A stretch of 64,000 nucleotides of DNA from Paraburkholderia xenovorans LB400 (GCF_000013645.1 NC_007952.1:992001-1056000), one strand, 5' to 3'. Positions 8,852 to 18,056 are shown, numbered from the stretch's first letter. Numbers and translations: made by a program. The notes: generated from the sequence alone by a model not told the origin.

Positions 8852-9625
8852 TTGGCCCACATCGACGCAGCGCAGGTGACGCGCATAGCGCACATTGCCG
8901 ACGCGCTACTCGGCGCACGGCGTTCGAATAGTGTGCTGCCCATGCTCGCCGCGCAGGACGCATCCGTCTCCATGCCCGAGGCATTCGCGGTGCAAAGCGA
9001 CATGACGCGGCTGCTCGGTCAGCCGATCGCGGGCTGGAAGGTCGGCTACGTGCGCGACGTGCGGCTCACGCATGCGCCCGTCTATCGCGACGCGTGTGTT
9101 GCGAGCGGCGCGCGGGTCCGGCTGACCTCGACCCTTGCGCCGGCCGTCGAAGGCGAGGTGGCCTTCGTCCTGAGCCGCGACCTGCCGCCACGAGCCTCAC
9201 CCTATACACCGGACGAAGTCGCCGACGCCGTGAGTTCCGTATGTGCCGCCATCGAGATTGGTGCGCCACGCCTCGGAAATTTCATGGAAGCTCCCCTCGA
9301 ACACAAGATTGCTGACAACATGGGCAACTGTGCGCTGATTTACGGCAGCGGTCAGCGCAACTGGCGGGACATTGCGCTGGAGAGCTTGCGCGTGACGCTC
9401 GCGATCGACGGCGGGGTGGTCACCGAAACCCACGGCGGCAATGCGGCGGGCAATCCATTCGATGCGCTGGTGGCGCTTGCCAACGCGCCGCATAAACGTG
9501 AGCCGTTGCGCGCGGGGCATGTCGTGATTACCGGAACGTGCACGGGGATTTATCCGGCGCGTGCGGGCATGCAAGCGCGCGTCGCATTCGAAGGTCTCGG
9601 CGAAGTATCGGTGACGCTGGAATAG
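8852..9625 (+). CDS. 2-keto-4-pentenoate hydratase / fumarylacetoacetate hydrolase-like enzyme, copy 1
   Basis: The 257-residue product resembles MhpD/DmpE-type hydratases and decarboxylases of the FAH superfamily, which act on 2-keto-dienoates with a divalent metal. Visible features are GWKVGYV, the metal-site segment VEGEVAFVLSRDLP, VCAAIEIGAPR, and the C-terminal GHVVITGTCTG. I chose a TTG start at 8852 because AGGAGA lies five bases upstream and because the length then matches the family; upstream ATGs (for example 8693) would add an unrelated 53-residue tail with no ribosome binding site. It lies 230 bases after the aldehyde dehydrogenase. A second copy occurs at 23880. Confidence 0.85.
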   Translation: MAHIDAAQVTRIAHIADALLGARRSNSVLPMLAAQDASVSMPEAFAVQSDMTRLLGQPIAGWKVGYVRDVRLTHAPVYRDACVASGARVRLTSTLAPAVEGEVAFVLSRDLPPRASPYTPDEVADAVSSVCAAIEIGAPRLGNFMEAPLEHKIADNMGNCALIYGSGQRNWRDIALESLRVTLAIDGGVVTETHGGNAAGNPFDALVALANAPHKREPLRAGHVVITGTCTGIYPARAGMQARVAFEGLGEVSVTLE

Positions 9626-9700
9626 GGGCAGCCGTGCTTTGCGGCCGTCAGGAAACTCGAACACTGCTGATCAATGTTGAACGAACACGGGAGAAGGCTC

Positions 9701-10573
9701 TTGTTGGGACCGACTACACAGCGCAGAAGGCTGCGCCAGATTCTCGATCGCGAAGATTGCGTGACGATGGCAACCATCTTCGATCCGGTTTCCGCGCGGC
9801 TTGCCGAACAACTCGGCTATGAAGCGGGCCTGATGGGCGGCTCGCTCGCGTCGTACGCGGTGCTCGGGGCGCCGGATCTGATCGTGCTGACGCTGACCGA
9901 GCTCGCCGAACAGGTGCATCGGTGCACGCGGGTGTCGGACGTGCCGCTCGTCGTGGACGGCGACCACGGTTATGGCAACGCGCTATCGGTGATGCGCACC
10001 GTGCACGAACTGGACCGCGCGGGCGCCGCCGCCGTGACGATCGAAGACACGCTGCTGCCCCGGCCCTACGGAAGCTCCGGCAAACCGGCGCTGGTTTCGT
10101 TCGACGAAGCCGTGGCGCGCGTCGAGGCGGCCGTCGCGGCGCGCGGCGACTCCGACCTGCTGGTGCTCGGGCGCACGAGCGCCGCGACCCTCAACGGTAT
10201 CGAGGATGCGGTCGCGCGTTTCAAGGCATTCGAAGCGGCAGGCGTCGATGCGATCTTTCTGCCGGGGCCGCAGCAGCGCGAACAGATCGACGCGATCTCG
10301 GACGCGGTCAAAGTGCCGCTGTTGATGGCGGGCGCACCGGAAGCGCTATGCGATCCAGCCTATCTTGCTACCCGCCGGGTGAAGGCGTGGTCGGCGGGAC
10401 ACCAGACCTTCTCGGTCGCGCTCAAGGCGTTGCACGATTCGATGCAACTGGTGCGTTCGGGCACGCTGTCGCTGCACCTGCCTGGCCAGGCGTCGAAGCA
10501 ATTGCTGGAACAGGCGACCGGCGTTCCGGAATATGACGAGTGGACCCGCCAGTACCTGGCTGGTGGTGCATAA
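9701..10573 (+). CDS. Isocitrate lyase/PEP mutase superfamily enzyme, oxaloacetate decarboxylase-like
   Basis: The product of about 290 residues has the alpha/beta barrel signatures of the PEP mutase/isocitrate lyase superfamily: FDPVSARLAEQLGYEAG, GGSLASYAVLGAPD, DGDHGYGNALSVMRTV (metal-binding Asp) and TIEDTLLP. It resembles the oxaloacetate decarboxylase branch (Pseudomonas PA4872 type), which lacks the isocitrate lyase catalytic Cys motif. The TTG at 9701 is preferred because GGGAGAAGG ends a few bases upstream; an ATG at 9674 lacks a ribosome binding site. It sits 75 bases after the hydratase and just before the tctBA transporter genes. It could cleave or decarboxylate a 2-keto or hydroxy acid made by its neighbours. 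Confidence 0.87.
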   Translation: MLGPTTQRRRLRQILDREDCVTMATIFDPVSARLAEQLGYEAGLMGGSLASYAVLGAPDLIVLTLTELAEQVHRCTRVSDVPLVVDGDHGYGNALSVMRTVHELDRAGAAAVTIEDTLLPRPYGSSGKPALVSFDEAVARVEAAVAARGDSDLLVLGRTSAATLNGIEDAVARFKAFEAAGVDAIFLPGPQQREQIDAISDAVKVPLLMAGAPEALCDPAYLATRRVKAWSAGHQTFSVALKALHDSMQLVRSGTLSLHLPGQASKQLLEQATGVPEYDEWTRQYLAGGA

Positions 10574-10580
10574 GCAGCTC

Positions 10581-10640
10581 ACGGCAGCACCCGGCAGCAC
10601 CCGGCAGCACATGGCAGTACACGGCGGTAGATGGCGGAAC
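10581..10640. repeat. Degenerate 10-base tandem repeat, six units
   Basis: Six consecutive 10-base units related to ACGGCAGCAC run from 10581 to 10640; the first three are nearly identical and the last three drift (ATGGCAGTAC, ACGGCGGTAG, ATGGCGGAAC). The array fills the gap between the lyase gene and tctB, ahead of the tctB ribosome binding site. Confidence 0.75.
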
Positions 10641-10683
10641 GACGACCGCACGGCAGCAACGACCCGCACAGGAGTGCAATGCG

Positions 10684-11172
10684 ATGGACGCGACTGGATC
10701 GACCGATTCGACCGAACACGTGGATGCGCGACGCCGCGACTACTACGCCGGCATGCTGATGGCCGCCGTGGGGCTGGGCGCGATCTACGACGGCATACGC
10801 TACAGCATCGGCACGTTGAGCCAGATGGGGCCGGGCTTCTTTCCCGTTTCGATCGGCGTGGCGCTCGTCTGCACGGGCGTGGCGATCGCGGTCGTGGCGA
10901 GATATGCGGCGCCGCAGGACGGCGAAAAGAAGCTGGCGCCCGAGCGCAAGGCATGGTGCTTCATTCTCGGCAGCATCGTTGCATTCATCGTGCTCGGCAA
11001 ATACGGCGGTCTTGTTCCGGCCACTTTCGCGATCGTCTTCATTTCCGCGCTCGGCGATCGCGAGAACACGATATGGCGCGCGTTGCTGCTCGCTGCCGGA
11101 ATGACGGTGCTCTGTGTATTGGTGTTCTGGTGGGCGCTGTCGTTGCAGTTCCCGCTCTTTCAATGGGGCTAG
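10684..11172 (+). CDS. tctB: Tripartite tricarboxylate transporter, small membrane subunit TctB
   Basis: The 162-residue product has four hydrophobic segments (about residues 20-40, 52-72, 92-112 and 125-155) and the conserved MGPGFFPVSIGV segment of TctB. It is the small membrane subunit that works with TctA and a periplasmic Bug protein to import carboxylates using an ion gradient. The ATG at 10684 has GGAG nine bases upstream; longer frames run through the 10-base tandem repeat and are not family-like. tctA follows after six bases and a Bug gene after that, the standard B-A-C order seen in many Bug-linked loci. Confidence 0.92.
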   Translation: MDATGSTDSTEHVDARRRDYYAGMLMAAVGLGAIYDGIRYSIGTLSQMGPGFFPVSIGVALVCTGVAIAVVARYAAPQDGEKKLAPERKAWCFILGSIVAFIVLGKYGGLVPATFAIVFISALGDRENTIWRALLLAAGMTVLCVLVFWWALSLQFPLFQWG

Positions 11173-11178
11173 ATAAGC

Positions 11179-12738
11179 ATGAGCCAGTCTCTGATCGATC
11201 TCTGGTATGGCTTCGGCGTCGCGCTGGAATGGCATAACCTCGCGTGGTCGTTCTTCGGCGTGGTGGTGGGCAACCTGATCGGCGTGCTGCCGGGCATGGG
11301 GCCGCTTTCCGCCATCTCCATGCTGTTGCCGCTCACCTACACCATGCATCCCGTCCCCGCGATCATGATGCTGGCGGGCATCTTCTACGGGTCGCAGTAC
11401 GGCGGCGCGATCGGCGCCATCCTGCTGAATCTGCCGTGTCATCCGCCTCATGCGGTGACGTGTCTCGACGGCTATCCGCTGACGCGGCAGGGCAAAGGCG
11501 GAACCGCGCTCGGCATCGCGATGATCTCGTCGTTCTTTGCGGCGTCGTGCGGGATCGTGCTGATGATTTTCGCCTCGCCGCTGCTCGTCAGCATCGCGTT
11601 CAAGTTCGGCCCCGCGGAACTGTTCTCGATCATGCTGCTGGGTCTTCTGGCCGGCGGAACGATGTCGCGCGGGCCGGTATTGAAGGGCGTGGCGATGACG
11701 CTGTTCGGCTTGCTGATCGGCGTTGTCGGCACCGACATCAACACCGGTACGATGCGCTTTACGTTCGGCTTTCCGAAGCTCGGCGACGGTGTCGAGATCG
11801 TTGCGCTCGCACTGGGGCTGTTCGGCGTGGCCGATTTCCTGCGCAACGTGAACCGCCTGCAGGTCGTGAGCCGGGCCACGCATGTGCGATTGCGCGACAT
11901 GCGCCCGAGCTGGCAGGAACTCAAGCAGGCCTTCCTGCCGATGGTTCGCGGCACGGCGGTCGGCGCGCTGTTCGGCGGCATGCCGGGCACGGGCTCGACG
12001 ATCACCACCTTCATTGCTTACGCACTCGAACAGAAGATCTCCCGCAACCCGAAGAAGTTCGGTCAGGGTGCGATCGAAGGTGTCGCCGCGCCCGAGGCTG
12101 CCTCGCACTCGAAAACCCAGGTCGACTTCATTCCGACGATGAGCCTCGGCATACCCGGCGACGCCGTCATGGCGCTGATTCTCGGCGCGTTGATGATCCA
12201 GGGCATTCAGCCCGGGCCGCAACTGATCACCGATCACGCGGACCTCTTCTGGGGGCTCGTCGCCAGCTTCTGGGTGGGCAACATTCTGCTGATGCTGCTG
12301 AACGTGCCGCTGATCGGCATCTGGGTCAAGTTCCTGCGCGTGCCGTATCGCTATCTCTATCCGTCGGCGTTGCTGTTCATTGCGGTCGGCGTCTACAGCA
12401 CGAACAACAGTCTGTTCGAAGTGGGCGAAGTCCTGACGTTCGGCGTGATCGGCGCGATTCTGCTCGCGCTGGCGTTTCCGGTCGCGCCGATTCTGCTCGG
12501 CTTCGTGCTCGGACCGATGGTCGAAGACAACTTCCGGCGCGCACTGCTGCTCTCGCGCGGCGATATGGCGGTGTTCGTGCAGCGCCCGATCAGCGCGGTG
12601 TTCATCGCCATCTCCGTGCTGCTGATCGCCTTGCAGGTGGGCTTTGCGATTCGCGCCGCGATCCGCAGACGCAAGAGCAAACCCAAGGCCTTTCGCGTGA
12701 CAGGCTCGGCGCAAACCACCTCGCACGACAACGCATAA
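11179..12738 (+). CDS. tctA: Tripartite tricarboxylate transporter, large membrane subunit TctA
   Basis: The 519-residue protein is a multi-pass inner-membrane permease of the TctA family. Diagnostic segments include GVLPGMGPLSAISMLLPLTY near residue 35, YGSQYGGAIGAILLN, and GGMPGTGSTITTFIAYALE with PEAASHSKTQ near residues 270-310, the duplicated motif typical of the family. It begins six bases after tctB and is followed by Bug copy 2. It is the only TctA in the window, so the four other Bug proteins here must use it or a partner elsewhere in the genome. Confidence 0.95.
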   Translation: MSQSLIDLWYGFGVALEWHNLAWSFFGVVVGNLIGVLPGMGPLSAISMLLPLTYTMHPVPAIMMLAGIFYGSQYGGAIGAILLNLPCHPPHAVTCLDGYPLTRQGKGGTALGIAMISSFFAASCGIVLMIFASPLLVSIAFKFGPAELFSIMLLGLLAGGTMSRGPVLKGVAMTLFGLLIGVVGTDINTGTMRFTFGFPKLGDGVEIVALALGLFGVADFLRNVNRLQVVSRATHVRLRDMRPSWQELKQAFLPMVRGTAVGALFGGMPGTGSTITTFIAYALEQKISRNPKKFGQGAIEGVAAPEAASHSKTQVDFIPTMSLGIPGDAVMALILGALMIQGIQPGPQLITDHADLFWGLVASFWVGNILLMLLNVPLIGIWVKFLRVPYRYLYPSALLFIAVGVYSTNNSLFEVGEVLTFGVIGAILLALAFPVAPILLGFVLGPMVEDNFRRALLLSRGDMAVFVQRPISAVFIAISVLLIALQVGFAIRAAIRRRKSKPKAFRVTGSAQTTSHDNA

Positions 12739-12802
12739 TCGCGCGCCTGCCTTCGGGCATTCTGCGGAACGCGAACGAATCGAATCAACGGAGACACGCT
12801 CG

Positions 12803-13795
12803 ATGGATGAGCCCACGCGCAGAAACGTCGTCACGCGACGCACCTGTCTCGCCTCGCTCGCCGCGCTTGCCGCGAGCGCCTGGATACCGGCGGCGCGGGC
12901 GGACTATCCGGACAGCCCGATTCGCATCATCATCGCGTTTCCCGCGGGCGCGGGCGAGGCCGAAGCGCGCATCGTCGCAAAGACGCTCGGCGCGAAGCTC
13001 GGCCAGCCGGTGATCGTCGAAGCGCATCCGGGCGCCGGCGGCAATATCGCCGCCGCCTACGTGGCGAAATCGCGCGGCGACGGCTATACGCTGCTGCTGG
13101 GCGTGAGCACGTTCTTCGAGACCAATCCGATGATCTATCGCGACATCGGCTACCAGCCTGCGGACCTGCAACCCGTCAGCATCATTTCCGAGCAGCCGTT
13201 CCTGCTGATCGTGAACGCCTCGCTGCCCGTTCACTCTTTGCAGGAACTGATTGCTTATGCCAGGGCGCGGCCGGGCAAGGTCACCAATGCCACGGCCGGT
13301 CCCGGCAGTCCGCTCGATCTGATCGGCAAGGAGTTCATGGTGCGCGCCGGCGTGCAGATCATCAACGTGCCGTACAAGGGCGGCGGCGAAGACGCGATGG
13401 CCGTGCTCGGCGGCTTCTGCGACATGCTGTTCGGCGGCGTGGCGGATGTGACGGCGGGGATCCAGTCCGGCAAGATGCGGCCGATCTGCGTGACCGGAAG
13501 CCGCCGCCTGCCGCATTTTCCCGACCTGCCGACGATCGCCGAGGCGGGCTTGCAGGGCTACGACTTCAGCGTGTGGAACTGCCTGTCTGCGCCCGCGTCC
13601 ACGCCTGCGCCCGTGGTCGAAAAGTTGCACGCCGCGATCGTGCAGACTATGGCTTCGCCCGAGGTTCAGGCGGGCTTCGACAGAATCGGGTTCTTTCCTG
13701 TGAGCGGTACGGGCGCCGAACTGTCGCGCCGTATCGCGACCGAAACGGAGGTCTGGCGCGGCGTTCTGAAGAAGGCGGGGGTTGCTCCGCAGTAG
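12803..13795 (+). CDS. Bug/TctC-type substrate-binding protein, copy 2 (cognate of TctBA)
   Basis: This 330-residue periplasmic binding protein follows tctA by 64 bases and has a GGAGA ribosome binding site, so it is the natural cognate receptor of the TctBA pair. Its N terminus carries a twin-arginine-like signal (VTRRTCLASLAALAAS) with probable cleavage near AARA. The Bug body shows DYPDSPIRIII, VIVEAHPGAGGNIAAAYVAK-like sequence and NVPYKGGGEDAM. Bug proteins usually bind small carboxylates or amides through two water-mediated contacts to a carboxylate. It converges on SMP-30 copy 2. Confidence 0.93.
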   Translation: MDEPTRRNVVTRRTCLASLAALAASAWIPAARADYPDSPIRIIIAFPAGAGEAEARIVAKTLGAKLGQPVIVEAHPGAGGNIAAAYVAKSRGDGYTLLLGVSTFFETNPMIYRDIGYQPADLQPVSIISEQPFLLIVNASLPVHSLQELIAYARARPGKVTNATAGPGSPLDLIGKEFMVRAGVQIINVPYKGGGEDAMAVLGGFCDMLFGGVADVTAGIQSGKMRPICVTGSRRLPHFPDLPTIAEAGLQGYDFSVWNCLSAPASTPAPVVEKLHAAIVQTMASPEVQAGFDRIGFFPVSGTGAELSRRIATETEVWRGVLKKAGVAPQ

Positions 13796-13891
13796 GGTGC
13801 GAGGCCGGCGAGGCTCGTCACGTGTGCCGGCCCGGCGCGCGGGCGGCAGCACGGGCACGCAGCACGCGTCGCGCAGCGCCCTGCACGCGTT

Positions 13892-14767
13892 TCAGTTCTC
13901 GGCATTGCCGCGGAAAAGCGGCTCCGGCAGGCCACGCACGCCGGGTTGGAACGCGAGGAGGGCGCCGGCAAACGGCTGCTTCGCCAGTTCATCCGGCGTG
14001 AGTCTTTGCGAAGCGGTGGTGATGTAGAGCGTATCGAGATTGCGTCCGCCGAACGTGCAACTGGTCGGGTTCTGCACGGGCATGTCGAACACACGGTCCA
14101 CACTGCCGTCCGGCGCATAGCGCTTGATACACCAGCCGCCGTATTCCGCGACCCAGATATGGCCTTGCTCGTCGACCGTCGCGCCGTCTGGCACGGCGGG
14201 CAGTGTCGTCTTCGCGAACTCGCGGCGTTCACCGAGCGCGCCCGTTCCGGGATCGAGCGCGTAAGTGAAAATGGTCTGTAGATCGGAATCGGCGAAGTAC
14301 ATGGTGCGGCCATCGGGACTGAAACAGGTGCCGTTCGGCACCCGGATGTCCGCCTCGATACTGACGGCGCCGCGCTCATCCACGCGAAACAGTTCTCCCA
14401 CCGGCTCGCGCGTGCGGTCGTTCATCGTGCCGACCCAGAAGCGGCCCTGGCGGTCGCATTTGCCGTCGTTAAAGCGCAGCGCCGCATCTTCGGCGCGCTG
14501 CGGCGCGAAGCGGGTCATTTCTCCCGTGCGCGTGTCCAGGTAAAACAGTGATCGCGACGCGACCAGCAAGCGGTTGTCGCGGCACAACGCAATCGAGCCG
14601 ACGAGGTCGGGCATGGGCCAGTAGCGCAGCGCGTCGCTTGCGGGATGCCAGCGCTGGATGCCCGGCCGCCGGATGTCGATCCAGTACAGCGCCTGTTCAG
14701 CCTCGCTCCATAGCGGGCATTCGCCGAGAATATCGGTCGTTTCTGTGACGCGTTGAGCGGCGGTCAT
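13892..14767 (-). CDS. SMP-30/gluconolactonase family protein, copy 2
   Basis: The 291-residue protein is a typical SMP-30/gluconolactonase. Metal ligands expected for this family are present: Glu16 in LGECPLWSE, Asn in FNDGKCDRQGRFWVGTM, Asn in VPNGTCFSPDGRTMYFADS and Asp in VPDGATVDEQGHIWVAE. It is the closest of the three copies to classical L-arabinolactonase/gluconolactonase sequences. The start at 14767 follows a CGGAG ribosome binding site; the longer frame to 14830 is not family-like. It lies downstream of a LysR gene on the same strand with a 188-base gap. Confidence 0.9.
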   Translation of the reverse strand: MTAAQRVTETTDILGECPLWSEAEQALYWIDIRRPGIQRWHPASDALRYWPMPDLVGSIALCRDNRLLVASRSLFYLDTRTGEMTRFAPQRAEDAALRFNDGKCDRQGRFWVGTMNDRTREPVGELFRVDERGAVSIEADIRVPNGTCFSPDGRTMYFADSDLQTIFTYALDPGTGALGERREFAKTTLPAVPDGATVDEQGHIWVAEYGGWCIKRYAPDGSVDRVFDMPVQNPTSCTFGGRNLDTLYITTASQRLTPDELAKQPFAGALLAFQPGVRGLPEPLFRGNAEN

Positions 14768-14955
14768 CTTGACTCCGGTGCGCGCATGAAGGAGAGGGGC
14801 GGCCTGTCCGGCAACTCGTCGGCAGCTCAATGCCGCCCCCTATGCGGTCCGATTTTAAGAGTCGGTAAAAGGCTCGCAAGCGCAATAAACGCACATTGCG
14901 TGTGACCACGCTGGCGCTTCAAAGCGGCCGCGCGCCGCGGACCGTCGGCGCCCGC

Positions 14956-15846
14956 TCAGCGCGCGTGGGCGACGCCGCGCAGGATCTCGATGAACTTGTC
15001 GGCGTGGGTGGCCTGATTGTCAAACGCGGAGCGCACGATGCACGGCGTCAGCGTGATCGGCTCGGCAAGCGGACGTTGCATCAGGTCGTGCCATGCGCCC
15101 GCGCACGCCGTGTATTCGTCGACGATGGCGATACCCGCGCCGGCCCGCACCAGCGAGCATGCCACGTCGGTCTGGAACACGTTGACGCGCGAGCGCATTT
15201 CGAGGCCCGCGTCGCGAAACGCGGTCGAAACGAGTTTGCCGAACGTGATGCTCGGATGATGCACGATCAGCGGATACGCCGAGACGTCGGCGAGCGACAG
15301 CACGGTCTGACTGCCGAGCGGATGATCCTTGGGCAGCACGCAGGCCATCTTGCCGGTCGTGAACACCTCGACTTTCACGTTCGGATGCTGGATCGGCATC
15401 ACGGCGACAGCGACATCGACCTTGTTGCTGAGTACCTCGGTCGCCATGCAGTTCAGTTGCGACGTGTGATAAACCACCCGGATCTTCGGATAGCGCGCAA
15501 TGAACTGGGCAATGGCGCGCGGCATTACCGTATAGCTCAGACACGGACTGGACGAGAGATTGAGCGTACCGGTCGCGCCTTGCGCCAGATCGCGCGCGAA
15601 ATTGTTGACCTGTAGCGCGTGTTCGTAGAACTCATCGACCTGCCGGAATAGCGCGACGCCTTCGGGTGTCGGAATCAGCTTGCCTTTCGCGCGATTGAAA
15701 AGCTTCAGGCCGAGCGTCTGTTCGGTATGGGCAATGATGCGGCTCACGGCGGGCTGCGAAATGAACAGCAGCTTGGCTGCGCCATTGATCGAGCCGGTCA
15801 GCATGACCGAGCGGAATATCTCCATTTGACGCAGCCGGAAGTCCAT
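14956..15846 (-). CDS. LysR-family transcriptional regulator
   Basis: The 296-residue protein has the LysR helix-turn-helix (LRQMEIFRSVMLTGSINGAA then FISQPAVSRIIAHTEQ, about residues 5-45) and a substrate-binding-like effector domain. The N terminus resembles regulators of the amino-acid and opine catabolism branch (OccR/NocR-like), where inducers are often amino-acid derivatives; this is a weak inference. GGAGACG precedes the start. It is divergent from dioxygenase copy 3 at 16200 and is its likely regulator, and it may also affect SMP-30 copy 2 downstream. Confidence 0.9.
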   Translation of the reverse strand: MDFRLRQMEIFRSVMLTGSINGAAKLLFISQPAVSRIIAHTEQTLGLKLFNRAKGKLIPTPEGVALFRQVDEFYEHALQVNNFARDLAQGATGTLNLSSSPCLSYTVMPRAIAQFIARYPKIRVVYHTSQLNCMATEVLSNKVDVAVAVMPIQHPNVKVEVFTTGKMACVLPKDHPLGSQTVLSLADVSAYPLIVHHPSITFGKLVSTAFRDAGLEMRSRVNVFQTDVACSLVRAGAGIAIVDEYTACAGAWHDLMQRPLAEPITLTPCIVRSAFDNQATHADKFIEILRGVAHAR

Positions 15847-16199
15847 GACGTCTCCAAGCGGGCAGGCAGCCCGGTTCCGGGCCGGCGCCGGGCGGTGCTT
15901 CGAGGCTGATGGCAGGGCGTCCCGGCGGGCGGCGGCACCGCTTTTTCAAGCGTACAGAAATCTGGCCGCGCGTCCAGTCGGGTTGGTGCCTATGCGCGCA
16001 CCGGATTGCTTCGGTGTGCATTGAAACGCGGCAGTGAGCGCCTGCGGGAGATCGGGACGTCACGCATGCTGTGAATTAATCTGTCTTGTGACGACGCGAC
16101 CGGCAAGCCTACGATAGTGCTGAATCATCGCACCGGCATACGCGCTGCGGCGCTGCCCGTGCGTGGGAATCCGCTTAACCCAATCAGAGAGATCTGCAA
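15847..16199. promoter_or_regulatory. Divergent control region between LysR gene and dioxygenase copy 3
   Basis: A 353-base gap without coding potential. It contains a plausible sigma70-type promoter for the dioxygenase (see 16086-16115) and two TGTGA-type elements (TGTGAA at 16070-16075, TGTGAC at 16087-16092), one of which overlaps the -35 box, a usual place for regulator contact. Confidence 0.4.
16086..16115 (+). promoter_or_regulatory. Candidate sigma70 promoter for dioxygenase copy 3
   Basis: TTGTGA at 16086-16091 and TACGAT at 16110-16115 are separated by 18 bases and would start transcription near 16122, leaving a leader of about 78 bases. Both boxes match consensus at four or more positions. 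Prediction only. Confidence 0.4.
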
Positions 16200-17096
16200 A
16201 TGAGCCTGGATATCGAACCTGCCCATCCAACAATCGCAGCGCGCATTCGCGGTCTGGATCTGCGCCAGCCGCTCAGCGACGAACAGGTCGATGAGATCGG
16301 CCAGGCAAGCGCCATTTACCCTGTGCTGATCTTCCCCAATCAGTTGATCGACGACGCGCAGCTGATGGCGTTCAGTCAGAACTTCGGTCCGTTGCAGCCG
16401 GTGGTTTCGTTTCATACGGCGAAAGCCGATCATCGGCTCTCGCCGATGGTGTCGGACATCTCCAACCTCGACAAGAACAACCGGACGTTCCCCGCCGGCG
16501 ACCGGCGCAGGATGAATTTCCTGAGCAGCCGGCGCTGGCACACGGACGGTTCCTATCTGCCCACGCCGAACCGCTATTCGATGCTGCTCGCGTATACGGT
16601 CGCCCGCGTTGGCGGGCAGACGCAGTTCGCCGACATGCGCGCGGCGTACGACGCGCTGCCCGCCGAGTGGCTGGAACTCGTCGAAGATCTGACGCTGGAG
16701 CACAACGTGATGCATTCGCGCGCGGTGGCCGGCTTCACGGATTTCGACGAAGAGGAACGGCGGCGCTTTCCGGCGACCCATAAAAAACTGGTGCGGCGGC
16801 ATCCGGTTTCCGGACGCCTGTCGCTGTACCTTTCCGGGCACGCATCGCATGTCGTCGGCTGGCCCGTTCCGGAAGGACTCGATCTGCTGCGCGAGCTGAC
16901 CGAATTCGCCACGCAGCCGCAGTTCGTCTACACGCACGAGTGGTCGGTCCGCGACCTCGTGATGTGGGACAACCGTTCGCTGATGCATCGCGCGCGCCGC
17001 CATTTTCCGGATACCGACGTGCGCGAGATGCATCGCGCCTCCACCATCGACGACCTCACGTGGGTCCGTCCAAAAACCATTGCGCTGGCGGGATAG
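16200..17096 (+). CDS. TauD/TfdA family Fe(II)/2-oxoglutarate dioxygenase, copy 3
   Basis: The 298-residue protein is the third paralogue of this oxygenase. His114-x-Asp116 (RRWHTDGS), His263 (LMHRA) and Arg279 (EMHRAS) are all conserved at the same numbers as in the other copies. The N-terminal MSLDIEPAHP matches copy 2 (MSLNVEAAHP), supporting this start. It is followed after 23 bases by SMP-30 copy 3, then an SDR, Bug copy 3 and NHL copy 2, all on the plus strand, so this is probably one transcription unit combining oxygenase, lactonase-like, dehydrogenase, receptor and lyase functions. Confidence 0.92.
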   Translation: MSLDIEPAHPTIAARIRGLDLRQPLSDEQVDEIGQASAIYPVLIFPNQLIDDAQLMAFSQNFGPLQPVVSFHTAKADHRLSPMVSDISNLDKNNRTFPAGDRRRMNFLSSRRWHTDGSYLPTPNRYSMLLAYTVARVGGQTQFADMRAAYDALPAEWLELVEDLTLEHNVMHSRAVAGFTDFDEEERRRFPATHKKLVRRHPVSGRLSLYLSGHASHVVGWPVPEGLDLLRELTEFATQPQFVYTHEWSVRDLVMWDNRSLMHRARRHFPDTDVREMHRASTIDDLTWVRPKTIALAG

Positions 17097-17119
17097 CCGG
17101 CGCAAGCGCGAGGGACGTC

Positions 17120-18010
17120 ATGCCAGAATCCTTGTTTCAAGCGATGGGTCAAACGACGGGTCAAACGACCACTCACACGATTCGCAGCGGGCTGTCGTTC
17201 GCCGAAGGCGCGCGCTGGCACGACGGCCGGCTGTGGTTTTCCGACCTGTACACCCACCAGGTCGAGGCGATCGATCTGGCGGGGCGCGCCGAAATCGTTG
17301 CACGAGTGCCGCAGCGTCCTTCGGGGCTCGGCTTCATGCCGGACGGCACGCCGCTCGTCGTGTCGATGCTCGACCGCTGCCTGCTCGCCATCAACCCCGA
17401 CGGAACGACGCGGCTCGTCGCCGATCTGCGCGATGTGGCAGGCGGCCCGTGCAACGACATGGTGGTGGACCGGCATGGGCGCGCGTATGTCGGCAACTTC
17501 GGCTACGACAAGAACAACGGCGAGCCGCCGAAGCTCACGCGCATCATTCGCGTGGACCCGGACGGCTCGATCCATCAGACCGGCAGCGCGGTCAGTTTTC
17601 CGAACGGCATGGTGATCACGCCGGATGAACGTCATCTGATCGTCGCCGAAACCTTCGCGCACCGCGTGAGCATGTTCGATATCGACAGCAAGGGTGATCT
17701 GTTGGCGCACCGTTTTTTCGCGGAGATCGACGGCTGCAATCCGGATGGAATCGCGCTCGACGCCGAGGGTGCGATCTGGATCGCCGACCCTGCCGGCAAG
17801 CGCGTGCTGCGCGTGTTCGAGGGCGGCCGCGTCGCGCGGGAGATCACCTTCGAGCCGGGCCGCGGCGCCTACACCTGCACGCTGGGCGGCCGGGAAAAGC
17901 GTACTCTGTATATCGTCACCAACACGTCGAGCGGGCCGCAGATGGCCGGGCTGCGCGACGGCCGCATCGAAACCATCGAAGTGGATGTCCCGGGCGCCGG
18001 ATGGCAGTAA
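17120..18010 (+). CDS. SMP-30/gluconolactonase family protein, copy 3
   Basis: The 296-residue product is an SMP-30-type propeller. Likely metal ligands are Glu29 in SFAEGARWHDGRLWFSD, Asn in GGPCNDMVVDRHGRAYVGN, Asn in FPNGMVITPDERHL and Asp in NPDGIALDAEGAIWIAD. AGGGA precedes the ATG at 17120 by about five bases, which decides against a longer upstream frame that overlaps the dioxygenase. Its place directly after dioxygenase copy 3 suggests that it hydrolyses a lactone or ester formed from the hydroxylated product. It is quite divergent from copies 1 and 2. Confidence 0.9.
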   Translation: MPESLFQAMGQTTGQTTTHTIRSGLSFAEGARWHDGRLWFSDLYTHQVEAIDLAGRAEIVARVPQRPSGLGFMPDGTPLVVSMLDRCLLAINPDGTTRLVADLRDVAGGPCNDMVVDRHGRAYVGNFGYDKNNGEPPKLTRIIRVDPDGSIHQTGSAVSFPNGMVITPDERHLIVAETFAHRVSMFDIDSKGDLLAHRFFAEIDGCNPDGIALDAEGAIWIADPAGKRVLRVFEGGRVAREITFEPGRGAYTCTLGGREKRTLYIVTNTSSGPQMAGLRDGRIETIEVDVPGAGWQ

Positions 18011-18056
18011 TCCGCCGCCTTCCCCGTTGCCTTACTCATCCGGAAGGAGAGCGCCC

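Noticed and set aside
10581..10640. CRISPR or iteron origin
   Set aside because: Units are only 10 bases, adjacent and degenerate, with no replication protein nearby.
10579..12843. A 754-codon open frame on the minus strand
   Set aside because: It is antisense to tctB and tctA, has low-complexity Arg/His/Gln-rich translation and no family features; a by-product of high GC content.
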